Made by a program: the position numbers and the translations under genes
Shown here: one piece after another, positions 25,948 through 35,156 of the stretch
How the letters are laid out: the number at the start of each line of letters is the position of its first letter
Numbering within the stretch: position 1 is the stretch's first letter
The notes under the pieces: generated by a model
Told to the model about the DNA's origin: nothing
The model's input: only the letters and a program-made list of their open reading frames with translations
Databases searched by the model: none
DNA from: an uncultured Sphaerochaeta sp.
Lineage (GTDB): Bacteria > Spirochaetota > Spirochaetia > Sphaerochaetales > Sphaerochaetaceae
Length of the DNA stretch: 64,000 nucleotides
Assembly (NCBI RefSeq): GCF_963677315.1
Contig: NZ_OY781939.1
Span: 1,860,001-1,924,000 of the forward strand
Reading direction: 5' to 3'

Positions 25948-26904
25948 CTAGCCATTCACCACATTTTGTCTAGCACCGGAGAGAAAGCCCCTCAGGTTTG
26001 CAACCGCGATATCCATCAATCTCTGACGGCTTTCCTTCGGTGCCCAGCTGATATGGGGTGTGATCAGGCAATTCTTCGCCTGCAAGAGAGGATTGTCCTC
26101 CTTGATCGGCTCAGAGGAGACAACATCCAATCCTGCAGCAGCTATCTTGCCACTATTGAGGGATTCGGCAAGATCCTGTTCTACAATCAAGGGACCTCGA
26201 CTGTTATTGATCAGGATAACCCCATCTTTCATCTTGGCGATGCTTTCCTTGTTGATGATACCCTCGGTTTCAGGGAAAAGAGGACAATGCAATGCAATCA
26301 CATCACTTTCAGACAACAAGGTATCCAGGGAGACATAATCATCTTTCAGCTCAGGATTTTGATAGGAATCATAGGCAATGACCTTCATACCAAAGGCTTT
26401 TGCAATCCTTCCTGTCGCCTGTCCGATTCTTCCATATCCGATGATTCCCATTGTCTTACCAACAAGTTCAATAAGCGGGTAGTCCCAGAAACAGAAATCA
26501 GGAGCCTTGCTCCATCTTCCTTCCTTGACTGCATCACTGTGGTGTTGTACGTGGTGGCAGATTTCAAGCAACAGGGCAAACACAAACTGCGCAACTGCAT
26601 CTGTCCCATAGGTTGGAATGTTGGTGACTACCACACCCTTCTCCTTTGCTGCCATGACATCGACTACATTGTACCCGGTAGCCAGTACTCCAATATATTG
26701 CATCTTCTCAGCATTCTTGATGGTTTCGCCTGTTAATGGCGTCTTATTGGTAATGACAATATCGGCATCAGCGATACGCTGCGCGATCAAATCAGATGGT
26801 GTACGGTCATACACCGTCACATCTCCCAGTTCTGCAAATCCATCCCAGCTCAGGTCCCCTGGGTTCTCCGTATATCCATCCAAAATGACTATCTTATGTT
26901 GCAT
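25948..26904 (-). CDS. D-2-hydroxyacid dehydrogenase, glycerate/hydroxypyruvate reductase type
   Basis: 318 aa. Dinucleotide loop GYGRIGQATG, catalytic Arg in NNSRGP, Glu in SSEP and His in TPHISW. LATGYNVVD and PTYGTDAVAQFVFALLLE are typical of the HprA/glycerate dehydrogenase branch. GAGGAGG is 5 nt before the start. Beside hexarate genes that yield glycerate or tartronate semialdehyde, oxidation or reduction of a C3 hydroxy acid is a reasonable inference. It lies downstream of its own divergent promoter, in line with but separated from garR by 278 bp. Confidence 0.87.
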   Translation of the reverse strand: MQHKIVILDGYTENPGDLSWDGFAELGDVTVYDRTPSDLIAQRIADADIVITNKTPLTGETIKNAEKMQYIGVLATGYNVVDVMAAKEKGVVVTNIPTYGTDAVAQFVFALLLEICHHVQHHSDAVKEGRWSKAPDFCFWDYPLIELVGKTMGIIGYGRIGQATGRIAKAFGMKVIAYDSYQNPELKDDYVSLDTLLSESDVIALHCPLFPETEGIINKESIAKMKDGVILINNSRGPLIVEQDLAESLNSGKIAAAGLDVVSSEPIKEDNPLLQAKNCLITPHISWAPKESRQRLMDIAVANLRGFLSGARQNVVNG

Positions 26905-27074
26905 AGTGCCTCCTCATAAGCATAGCTTAGCCTACATTTCTCCCTTTCCTCAATCACCTTGGAATAGATCGCCTTCAGTCCTAGGATGTGTTTGCAGAGA
27001 CTCACCCTGAATCCTATAAAACCCCTGACATCGTATTCATTGACTGGCTTGAGAATCCTTACCATACTGCCTGC

Positions 27075-27569
27075 ATGAAAGACCGTCCAATATCCCCAGT
27101 CATGGTGCTCTATATCACAAAATGCTTGCTCGGAACCGTCATTTGCTATGGCTTCTACAAAGCATTTCCCCAGTACTATCTGCATTGGTCCATTATCAGT
27201 CTTCTCTTGGTGCTCGCCCCTGATAGGGACAACTCTATTGCACTTCCCATCGCGAGAATCAAGGCAAACATCACCGGTGCACTTGTCGGTCTCTTCTGCT
27301 TCATGCTCCCTCTTCACCAACTGCTGGGTCTCCTAATCGGAGTGATAGCCACCATTTCTATCTGCTCTTTGCTGAAATTTCCTGCAGCTACCCGTAGCGC
27401 TCTTGCGGCACTGGTAATTGTACTCTTGCAAGAAGGGGGAAAGCCCATGTGGTCGTACGCCCTGCAGCGTATTTTTGCTGTACTTCTGGGTTGTCTGGTT
27501 GGATTGGCACTGACAGTCTGCTTTCAAGCCTGTGAACAAACATATCTGCGAAAAAAAAGGTCCCCCTGA
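27075..27569 (+). CDS. FUSC-like integral membrane protein
   Basis: 164 aa from the ATG at 27075 (frame open from a GTG at 26988; start uncertain, no good ribosome binding site). Four to five hydrophobic segments and the FUSC/aromatic-acid-exporter motif region LVLAPDRDNSIALPIARI followed by RIFAVLLGCLVGL. It resembles a single FUSC membrane half without the usual long soluble domain. Its 3' end overlaps the hairpin that terminates the convergent KamA-family gene. Function unknown. Confidence 0.65.
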   Translation: MKDRPISPVMVLYITKCLLGTVICYGFYKAFPQYYLHWSIISLLLVLAPDRDNSIALPIARIKANITGALVGLFCFMLPLHQLLGLLIGVIATISICSLLKFPAATRSALAALVIVLLQEGGKPMWSYALQRIFAVLLGCLVGLALTVCFQACEQTYLRKKRSP

Positions 27570-27585
27570 CAAAGACCAAGGGGAC
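27551..27585 (-). terminator. Rho-independent terminator of the KamA-family gene
   Basis: On the minus strand GTCCCC and GGGGAC arms around a 14-nt loop are followed by a run of eight T. Lies 19 bp after the stop and overlaps the end of the opposing gene. Confidence 0.8.
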
Positions 27586-27603
27586 TGAATAAGCAGGTTG
27601 AGA

Positions 27604-29736
27604 CTACCGGACCACACCCTCAAATATTGGGTTACGAGGAGCTAGGCTTCCAGCAGAATAGCCCCAGATGGATGTATATTCAGCGGGATCCTCTCCCATT
27701 TTCTCCAATTGCCTCAGATAATGGGCTATCGACTTGGACTCTATGATGACTACAGAGCCCATCTCTTCAATCACCTTGCTGTGCGGCCTGGTGTGGTCGA
27801 ACTCAAACTCCAGGACGCGCCTCCCGTCATCGGTGATGCCTATTGTCCTAAAGGTATTGCTCTTGCCCACACCCGGTAGGTTGATCGTATTCCGATCTGT
27901 TGCAAGAAATGGGATCTCAGCCCCCTCACGAACCATGTTGATCTGTTCAACCATTTTCTCCGCCTCACTCATGAATGGACGAAGCGTGGCGAGATACCGC
28001 TGAGGAACCTGTCCGATGGAACTCTCCTCAAGCTGCTCCTGCATGCTCCTTGCATTGGTCGCAAACAACTCTCGGTTCTCCTTGAATCCCTTGACCGTGA
28101 AGGTATAGTAAGGAAGGACGCCGATATCATTGAGTACCTTTCGCAGTTTTGCCGTATGGCCACGTCTACTGGCCGCAACCGTGAAGACTTCCTGGTTGGT
28201 TACCGCCCAACCTGCATCAAGCAATCTCTTGATCGCCTTCCTGGTATCGGGGGTAATCTCCATGGCAGAGGAGATGTGCGTCTGCACCACACACTGGTCA
28301 ATGCCCAGGTTCTGTGCCTCGGCCTTGAAATCGGAGAGAACCTGAATGAGTTCCTTGGTAACTCGCTGGGGCAGATAGACCGGGAGCTTCGTCCCAAGAC
28401 GAACTCTCCGCATGGGTGCGTACTGATCATCTTGCGAGCGTTTCTTGTTGTCTTCAAGCTTCTGTCTCGCCATCTCAAGTACTGCGTCCAGAATCGAACG
28501 CAAGGACTTCACCGAGCTCATGAAAGCGTCCCCTCCGGTGATCAGGATGTCCCACAGATAGGGATCATTCCTGAAATACTCCATATTGATGGCAAGTTGC
28601 TCTTCCCAGGTCCGCTTCGGACGAAGTTTCTCAAGCTCAAAGTTGAACCGTCCTGCCTGGAAGTCATACATTCTCTGGCAGTAAGAACATAGCCCTCCAC
28701 AGGCTCTTCCCATGGTGTCAGGAATAAAAATGGCAACCGTTGGGTACCTTCGGTGGATATTGTGGGAAGGAAGCAACCACCCTGCTGCATTAGGCTCCCC
28801 TGGTTTTGCAATGTCCTCTTTCTCCCAGGCAACGATTGAACCAAACTCCTCTAAAAGATCCTGACTGTAGAAGAGATAAGCACGTAAGGCAAGGTCACTT
28901 CCAGGATGCTCCTGCATCTCCCTTGGTCGGGTATCGATGAGAGAGAGGAAGTAGGGAGTGGCAAAGATGGGAATACCCTTTTTCTCCGACTCCTTCATAA
29001 CCCTGAGCGTCTCAGCATCCATGCTGTTGCCAAGATAACGATTGAGTTCCTCAGTGCTTCTGGAGGCAAAGTGCAAGTGGAATCGATCCTCCTTCCACCA
29101 AGCAAGCACCTGCTTGCGCTTCTGCTCATGACTCATGTCATCCTTGAATTGATAAAAGGAGCTTTTTCTCCGTCTATCCTCGATACGCTTGATCAGGAGC
29201 TCAACAATTCGCTCCTTGTTCTTCGTCCTCCAAGCGATCACCTCAGGATCCAGCCCACTTGGATGGGAATCCATCCACTGCTCTACCTGACTTCTAGAGG
29301 GGATTATTCGGTCCTCCACTCCACTCAGCTGACCAATGAGATGAGCCATATCCTCAAGAAAATCAAGATGAACCGACGTCTCTTGTCCCAGCAAGACGCG
29401 TCTCAAGAGCGCAATGGGACGTGAGGTCACCATCTCTCCATGGAGGTTCAAGTCTTCATAGACATCTCCCTCGTGGTCGAGATAGTCCATCATCCTAAGG
29501 TATGCCATCGAGGTGCTCATCAAAGTATAGTAGTCCTGTTCGGTCTTTCCTTCACCAGTGTAATATGACCATGCTTTTGGAAATCTCTGTTGCATCGTTG
29601 CAGCCATCTCTTCACGAAGAGAAGCTACCAAAGCCGCATCATCAAGCTTCTGGTCAAGGAACAAGGAGATAAGTTCTGGATTGTCTGCCTTCATCTTGGC
29701 GACAAGTTCAGTAATGCGATTGATAGATGTATTCAT
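27604..29736 (-). CDS. KamA-family radical SAM protein (lysine 2,3-aminomutase-like, enlarged)
   Basis: 710 aa, far longer than lysine 2,3-aminomutase (about 420). The radical-SAM cluster motif is C-x3-C-x2-C at Cys346, Cys350 and Cys353 (CGGLCSYC), as in KamA. DILITGGDAF matches the KamA GGDPL/GGEPL SAM-binding strand. The N-terminal 330 residues are helical and charged and not recognised. A C-terminal PLP-binding lysine is not obvious. Large KamA-like proteins of this shape occur in spirochaetes, function unproven. No strong ribosome binding site at the chosen start. Confidence 0.8.
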   Translation of the reverse strand: MNTSINRITELVAKMKADNPELISLFLDQKLDDAALVASLREEMAATMQQRFPKAWSYYTGEGKTEQDYYTLMSTSMAYLRMMDYLDHEGDVYEDLNLHGEMVTSRPIALLRRVLLGQETSVHLDFLEDMAHLIGQLSGVEDRIIPSRSQVEQWMDSHPSGLDPEVIAWRTKNKERIVELLIKRIEDRRRKSSFYQFKDDMSHEQKRKQVLAWWKEDRFHLHFASRSTEELNRYLGNSMDAETLRVMKESEKKGIPIFATPYFLSLIDTRPREMQEHPGSDLALRAYLFYSQDLLEEFGSIVAWEKEDIAKPGEPNAAGWLLPSHNIHRRYPTVAIFIPDTMGRACGGLCSYCQRMYDFQAGRFNFELEKLRPKRTWEEQLAINMEYFRNDPYLWDILITGGDAFMSSVKSLRSILDAVLEMARQKLEDNKKRSQDDQYAPMRRVRLGTKLPVYLPQRVTKELIQVLSDFKAEAQNLGIDQCVVQTHISSAMEITPDTRKAIKRLLDAGWAVTNQEVFTVAASRRGHTAKLRKVLNDIGVLPYYTFTVKGFKENRELFATNARSMQEQLEESSIGQVPQRYLATLRPFMSEAEKMVEQINMVREGAEIPFLATDRNTINLPGVGKSNTFRTIGITDDGRRVLEFEFDHTRPHSKVIEEMGSVVIIESKSIAHYLRQLEKMGEDPAEYTSIWGYSAGSLAPRNPIFEGVVR

Positions 29737-29899
29737 GTGCTAAAGATACAGGTATGGGTTATCGGATGTCAAGTATTCCTGTTTATTCTTTTTATTGTAT
29801 ATACTTATTATATTTTTCTTCATCAATTCACTATTGCTCTCCATTCAATAACCTAATATTCTCACTCCTAAATCCATTGCATCAATTCAAGTATTTTCC

Positions 29900-29946
29900 T
29901 TGACAAACACATCTGCTGCAAACACCATGTAATTGGTCAGACCAAT
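29900..29946 (+). promoter_or_regulatory. Promoter with FadR-type operator for the 29966 dehydrogenase
   Basis: TTGACA at 29900-29905, a weak -10 (CACCAT) 17 nt later, and directly downstream ATTGGTC-A-GACCAAT at 29932-29946, a perfect 7+1+7 palindrome containing TGGTCAGACCA. Its position between -10 and the gene suits repression. Confidence 0.7.
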
Positions 29947-29965
29947 AGTCAATTGAAGGAAAGAT

Positions 29966-30967
29966 ATGAAGATTAGTAAAAATGCTTTGGTATATGTGGA
30001 ATACCCACAACTCTACCAAAAGAAATTGCTGAATGCTCTAACAACAGCAGGATATTCTGTAATTTCTGTGGTACCCGACAATTCTGAGAAAAACCTAAAC
30101 AGAGCGCTTAAAGCCTTGGAATATGTTGAGATTGCAATTTTAGGGGGAGTATTACCGATTCAAAATCTTGAACATGCTCCAAACTTAAAATGGATCCATT
30201 TTGATTGGGTTGGTATAGAAAAAATACTTACACGGGCAATGTTCGAAGGAGGAAGAATAATTACTAATGGATCAGGAAGAAACTCAATTTGTTTAGCTGA
30301 ACACGTTTTCTATTTCATTTTCACGCTTACCTATGGAACACGTGACATATTTATATCTCAGCATGACCATCATTGGGGAGTAAATCATCTAAATCCATAT
30401 TCGTGCCTATTTAATAAAACTATACTCATTATAGGCACCGGGTCCATTGGAACAGAGATTGCCCTACGTGCAAAGTCTTTTGGTATGAAAACTGTCGGCT
30501 ATAGCCGAACTTTGAAAGAACACAACTCGGCATATGACAGACAAGAAAGCAAGCAAGCTGGAGTTGATTTAGCTTCATTGATTACACAAGCAGATTTTAT
30601 TGTACTCTCTGTACCTCTAAATACAGACACTTATCACTTGATTGATGCTTCAGTTTTCGAAAAGATGAAAAAGACTGCGTATTTGATAAACATATCCAGA
30701 GGCGCAATAGTTGATGAAAAGGCCCTTTTGGAAGCTGTCAGTACAAGACAAATAGCAGGGGCTGGTTGTGACACCTTTGAGAACGAACCATTGGACAAGA
30801 GTAGTCCATTATGGGATCTTCCCACCATGGTCATAACCCCACACAGCACTCCACAGAGTCCTTTGAAATTTGAACAAGGAATTGGAGTGATTACGGAAAA
30901 CCTGAAGCGTCTGAAAAATGGAGAAGTTCTACTTAATTCACAATCATGTAATGATGTGTTGAATTAG
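29966..30967 (+). CDS. D-2-hydroxyacid dehydrogenase (AT-rich island)
   Basis: 333 aa. GTGSIG (157-162) NAD loop, catalytic Arg in NISRGAIVDE, Glu in FENEP, His in TPHSTPQ. AAGGAAAG lies just before the start. Codon use is distinctly AT-rich compared with the dehydrogenases at 2476 and 25948, and sequence is distant from them, so it arrived independently. An operator for the neighbouring FadR-type regulator precedes it. The convergent arrangement with the regulator gene suggests one regulon acting on one substrate. Confidence 0.87.
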   Translation: MKISKNALVYVEYPQLYQKKLLNALTTAGYSVISVVPDNSEKNLNRALKALEYVEIAILGGVLPIQNLEHAPNLKWIHFDWVGIEKILTRAMFEGGRIITNGSGRNSICLAEHVFYFIFTLTYGTRDIFISQHDHHWGVNHLNPYSCLFNKTILIIGTGSIGTEIALRAKSFGMKTVGYSRTLKEHNSAYDRQESKQAGVDLASLITQADFIVLSVPLNTDTYHLIDASVFEKMKKTAYLINISRGAIVDEKALLEAVSTRQIAGAGCDTFENEPLDKSSPLWDLPTMVITPHSTPQSPLKFEQGIGVITENLKRLKNGEVLLNSQSCNDVLN

Positions 30968-31017
30968 AAGTATCAGCCATATTCATCTTAGCTCTGCTGT
31001 AGAGAAATAACATGAGA

Positions 31018-31728
31018 TTACGATATTAGCGTATTCAACGAACTATCAATATCAGTTAGATGCTCTCTCATCTTTTTCTTTGCAAGTTGTGGGTCATGTG
31101 CTTTAATTGCCTCGACAATTTCTCTATGCTGCCGCAAATGCTTTTCAACCACCATATCCCTATCATTGCTTTTTTGTTTTAAGAAATACCACATATTCTC
31201 ATTCATGAGAGTCCAAATATCTGACATAATCCGCTGTAATGCTTTATTCTGGGCACCAAGGGCGATCATATCATGCAAATCCCTGTTCATCGTTTCCAAA
31301 GATGCGCGTTCACCACGTGCCTCACGATTATGCTCCAATAAGGACTCCAATTGATCACAAATCTCGGGAGTAGCACGCATTGCACACAATCGGGCACACT
31401 CACATTCGATCAATAGTCGAGTTTCTACTATTTCATTTGGGCTTATTTGTTGATCAACCAGCTGCTCACTCAATGCTTCCAAAGCATCAGCTTTCATAGA
31501 AGGTGTTGTTACATAGGTACCATCCCCCTGTTGCACTGTAAGAAGACCTTTTGTTGCTAAAGCAGTAATTGCTTGTCTTACAGAAGCTCTACTCACGGAA
31601 AGGGCTGTTGCTAAATCACGTTCTGAAGGAAGACGATCACCAGGTTTGAGCTGTTTCTCGTCAATCAAATCCTGAATTTGTTGCATAATCAGAGTATATA
31701 TTTTCTTTGTTTTTATAGGTTCCAGCAT
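31018..31728 (-). CDS. FadR-subfamily GntR regulator (AT-rich island)
   Basis: 236 aa. Winged helix at about 10-75 with DRLPSERDLATALSVSRASVRQAI, then an FCD domain with NRDLHDMIALGAQN and the C-terminal HREIVEAIKAHDPQLAKKKMREHL helix. Start MLEPIKT follows AGGAAG, 2 bp after the stop of the upstream hydrolase-like gene, so it is the last gene of the importer operon. The operators TGGTNNNACCA found in front of both the operon and the 29966 gene are the classical FadR-subfamily shape. Confidence 0.9.
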   Translation of the reverse strand: MLEPIKTKKIYTLIMQQIQDLIDEKQLKPGDRLPSERDLATALSVSRASVRQAITALATKGLLTVQQGDGTYVTTPSMKADALEALSEQLVDQQISPNEIVETRLLIECECARLCAMRATPEICDQLESLLEHNREARGERASLETMNRDLHDMIALGAQNKALQRIMSDIWTLMNENMWYFLKQKSNDRDMVVEKHLRQHREIVEAIKAHDPQLAKKKMREHLTDIDSSLNTLIS

Positions 31729-31730
31729 AT

Positions 31731-33740
31731 CTACTTCCTGGTACAATGAATTACTATTGCTTCAAACGAATCAACTAAATCCAGATTTAAGCTATATGTC
31801 GATTTGTCTTTACTATATGCAACATTTTGTTTAGAGACAAGAGATTCAACCGAAACAATTGTTTCATCATCTCTCAACCTAATCCTTAACAACAAACTTC
31901 TAAGATTTTGTGATTTGAAAAATGTACTACCATTAAATCCTGCTAAGTTAATCAAATGAAGAATATATGAAGCAGGCTCATCCTCAGAATATACACCAAA
32001 GACAACTTCGATCTGCTCATTTGATTCCAATTCGATAACCGGGTTTTGAACAATAGATTTTATTCGATCCAGTATTAAGTACTTATGCTCTGGATATCCA
32101 TATCGCTTATACAATTTTCCCAGTCCAATTGAAAATAATTGTCTCTTACCATCAGGAGTAATTGCCCCAAGATATTTTCCACTTCTTATATTCCCTTGGC
32201 ACATTTCTGGAGGCCCAAAGGTGCCTACAGTCATCTGCTCCATACATCCAATGGATCCATCTAATACCTTTAATTCTACTATTGGTCCATCAAGCATTGT
32301 CCAATCGGTATCCGATAATGAAGGAAAGAGATCTAGTGGATAATTTCTAATATAGGACCATCGTGAATCCTCTACTTCTCCTGCAAAACCTATTGAGAAT
32401 AAAGCGTTAAAATCATGATTCGGTGTCTGCTTCCAGGTGGAACCAGTCCAGATGATTGGCTTTTTGCTGGTTGACAAGATATCCATTAATGTACAGGTAT
32501 TTGAAAGATCAGGGCAAATAATTAATTTACATCTCTTGAGATGATGAGGTTTAATTGCCGCTTGTTCAACGACTCGGAAACTTAAGTGTGCTTCTTTCAA
32601 CATTCTATACAAACCTAGATATTCATCCAATTGCAACGATGTAGGATGTGGACCAGGCTTAATCAATATTACGTCTTCAAATATCGAGAAATTACCATAG
32701 TATTGTTCATTTTCTGCATGATATGAATAAATCTTCTCTACAGCCTTGAGACTCTTTCGGTCAGGATATTCTTTGAATACCCCAATAATGCAGAAATCCA
32801 TTCCTGACCCATTTGCCAGTGCTTGAATTAGCCTTATCTCTACTTGAGGAGTAGGAACACCTTGAAACCGATAATCTATACCTATTGCATTGATACAAAC
32901 ATTACTAATAGTTTTTTCATCCCATGTCCCTTCAACTGATTGAATGTTTTCTGAGGCAGAATACTCCCAGAGCGGATAGGGTCGATGTATTTCCGTGTTA
33001 GATTCTTTCTTGATAATGTCAACACAATCATCTGTATAGGTCGAAACTGCAATATTCTCACCATATGATTTCACAAGGTTACGAATATTATCCATCATTT
33101 CATGAACAGTTTCTAATTTGAATTGCTGATATGTAATAAATACTGGATCATTTGGATCTTCTTGTGTTGGAAGAGATAATCCATATCGATCATGAAACAT
33201 TCTTTTGCAGGAATCACACTGGCATATGCCATGATAATTATGGGAATAATCTCGGGTGAAATATCCAAACATATTGAAGAAAACGCCATCGATAGGATAC
33301 CGATCGAGTGCTTCCTTTAAAATCTCCAAACTTTTTTCTTTTTGAAAACCACCGTTAACACAGGTATGAACAAATCCATTGTAGTTGACGGATTTATTAT
33401 CCAATGAACGATAGGCCCAATCAGGATGTTCAGCATATATTGATTCATGAATCTTGCTAAAATCAAACCGAGCTAAAAACCTAATGTTGTGCTCATGACA
33501 AAGGTGCACCATATCACCTATCAGATCGCCACTGCCTAGAGATGGGCTACGATAGTGAAATGGCAACTCTGTTGGATAAAAAGACACCAAACCACCAGTA
33601 TTCATCAACAGAACATTAGCATTTAGCACTTTCAACTGTTCAATCAAAACTTGACGGTCTAGTGATGCATCGCTTGATCTAAGATTTGTTTGAATCAATC
33701 TCTGGTTGTTTCTTTTCCACCACTCCATACCCCTACCCAT
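31731..33740 (-). CDS. Putative glycoside hydrolase, GHL6-like, with C-terminal trimerisation-like part
   Basis: 669 aa, no signal peptide. Residues 10-300 resemble the hypothetical glycosyl hydrolase 6 (GHL6) TIM-barrel group: ARFDFSKIHESIY, the PDWAYRSLDNKSV step, DGVFFNMFGYF, and the Cys pair CQCDSCKRMFHDRYG. Residues about 370-480 look like the Rossmann-like domain that follows the barrel in beta-galactosidases (YLGLYRMLKEAHLSFRV, KLIICPDLSN). Start may instead be 33728; ribosome binding site evidence is ambiguous. Cytoplasmic and cotranscribed with a sugar importer, it would act on the imported glycoside. Catalytic acids are not assigned. Confidence 0.65.
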   Translation of the reverse strand: MGRGMEWWKRNNQRLIQTNLRSSDASLDRQVLIEQLKVLNANVLLMNTGGLVSFYPTELPFHYRSPSLGSGDLIGDMVHLCHEHNIRFLARFDFSKIHESIYAEHPDWAYRSLDNKSVNYNGFVHTCVNGGFQKEKSLEILKEALDRYPIDGVFFNMFGYFTRDYSHNYHGICQCDSCKRMFHDRYGLSLPTQEDPNDPVFITYQQFKLETVHEMMDNIRNLVKSYGENIAVSTYTDDCVDIIKKESNTEIHRPYPLWEYSASENIQSVEGTWDEKTISNVCINAIGIDYRFQGVPTPQVEIRLIQALANGSGMDFCIIGVFKEYPDRKSLKAVEKIYSYHAENEQYYGNFSIFEDVILIKPGPHPTSLQLDEYLGLYRMLKEAHLSFRVVEQAAIKPHHLKRCKLIICPDLSNTCTLMDILSTSKKPIIWTGSTWKQTPNHDFNALFSIGFAGEVEDSRWSYIRNYPLDLFPSLSDTDWTMLDGPIVELKVLDGSIGCMEQMTVGTFGPPEMCQGNIRSGKYLGAITPDGKRQLFSIGLGKLYKRYGYPEHKYLILDRIKSIVQNPVIELESNEQIEVVFGVYSEDEPASYILHLINLAGFNGSTFFKSQNLRSLLLRIRLRDDETIVSVESLVSKQNVAYSKDKSTYSLNLDLVDSFEAIVIHCTRK

Positions 33741-33758
33741 CCTTCATATTAATATAGA

Positions 33759-33784
33759 TGTGGAGGAGCAACAGCTCCTCCACA
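33759..33784 (-). promoter_or_regulatory. Intercistronic stem-loop after the binding-protein gene
   Basis: 11-bp arms TGTGGAGGAGC / GCTCCTCCACA with a 4-nt loop, just after the SBP stop and before the hydrolase-like gene. No T-run follows in the direction of transcription. Confidence 0.7.
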
Positions 33785-33795
33785 TAATGACTTAC

Positions 33796-35130
33796 CTACT
33801 CGATTCCATTAGTCTTTCTAATTCTGCTCAAGATAGAATCAAATTGTGACATCAAAGAATCGGCTGTCTTGTCTACTGTCTGACTTCCAACAATAAATTT
33901 CGAATACTCATTCCGTAATGCTTCAGTCAGCTCTGCCACCAGAATAAACGGAGTATACTTTGAATCAGCTGATTGCATTAAATATCTAGTACTTTCATAA
34001 GCTGGTCCAGAGAGTACTCCCATATCTGCAAGCACTTTCTGTCCTGCTTCTGTGGGAGGTACCGAACGCTGCAATTCTAGTTCTGCAATAGATTTTGGAT
34101 CATTCACAATGAAATTTAGCAATCTTGCAGCATCTTCTGCATTCTTAGAATCTCTCGAAATAGCCCAGAACTGAGCTGGACGTACAAATAAGCCATCGGC
34201 TTCTGGTCTACCTAAACTCGGATAAGCCATAATTCCTACAGGACTATTTGAGGTATCTTCATTCTCAGCCACATTACTCGTCCAACAATACCAGCCAGCC
34301 CAATTACCAGCTGCAACATTTGTAGTAGTTACAGTTGTCCCGGAGAGAGACTCAACTTGCTGACGACCTGCTGGAAGCAACCCAACATCAGTCATTCTTT
34401 CAAACAAATTCAATGTTTCCACTAAATCAGAACGTGTAAATTGCATCTGAGCTTGGTCATTTACATAATAAGCACCTGCTATTTCACTAAGTACATGAAC
34501 TAGGAAATGAGAAAGGGAATCTTTAGTAGTAGCAATCAATGCCGAAGATGGACCCATTGCATCATGGAAATCTTTTCCATATTGAATAAATTCTTCGAAC
34601 GTCCATGACTCACCTGGGCCAGGAGGAAGAGGATTACCTGTCTTCTGTACATATTCCTGTAACTTATTGATGTTATAGGTATAAGTCCAACCACTGATTC
34701 CGGTTGGAAGACCTAACAATCTACCGTTAATTTCACCACCTTTATAAAGATTCTCACTAAACTCTGATAAATCAATATAATCAGAAAGGTCGTAGAGATT
34801 CTTTAGAACTGGATCCTTTGTGTATGCTACCTCTGCCATCCATTCAGTGCTAAAACAAAACAAGTCTGGAGCAGTTCCATTAGCTAATTGAATGATAATC
34901 TTATCATGATAACCATCAAATGGGTTTGGCATGGTAGTTACTTTCTTATCAGGATTTGCTGCCATATATTGATCTACGGCTGCGTTTGTAGCGGCATGAC
35001 GAGTTTCATTCCCCCACCACATAAACGTCACAGGTTTTGATGCTGCAGTCTCTGATTCTCCAGCAGCAAACACAGGCACCATTGTAGCAATAATTAAAAT
35101 TGCTATACCAATTACCATCTTCTTTTTCAT
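33796..35130 (-). CDS. Sugar ABC transporter substrate-binding protein (AT-rich island)
   Basis: 444 aa after choosing MKKKMVIG, preceded by AAAAGGAGGA. Signal peptide with core VIGIAILIIATMVPVFA, then AGESE and no lipobox Cys. The mature protein is a family-1 extracellular solute-binding protein: FMWWGNETRHAATNAAVDQY at the N terminus, APDLFCFSTEW, LPTGISGWTYTYN and the WTFEEFIQYGKDF hinge region. It delivers an unknown carbohydrate to the two permeases encoded just upstream. Confidence 0.9.
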   Translation of the reverse strand: MKKKMVIGIAILIIATMVPVFAAGESETAASKPVTFMWWGNETRHAATNAAVDQYMAANPDKKVTTMPNPFDGYHDKIIIQLANGTAPDLFCFSTEWMAEVAYTKDPVLKNLYDLSDYIDLSEFSENLYKGGEINGRLLGLPTGISGWTYTYNINKLQEYVQKTGNPLPPGPGESWTFEEFIQYGKDFHDAMGPSSALIATTKDSLSHFLVHVLSEIAGAYYVNDQAQMQFTRSDLVETLNLFERMTDVGLLPAGRQQVESLSGTTVTTTNVAAGNWAGWYCWTSNVAENEDTSNSPVGIMAYPSLGRPEADGLFVRPAQFWAISRDSKNAEDAARLLNFIVNDPKSIAELELQRSVPPTEAGQKVLADMGVLSGPAYESTRYLMQSADSKYTPFILVAELTEALRNEYSKFIVGSQTVDKTADSLMSQFDSILSRIRKTNGIE

Positions 35131-35156
35131 ACGTCCTCCTTTTGCAAAATGCAAAA

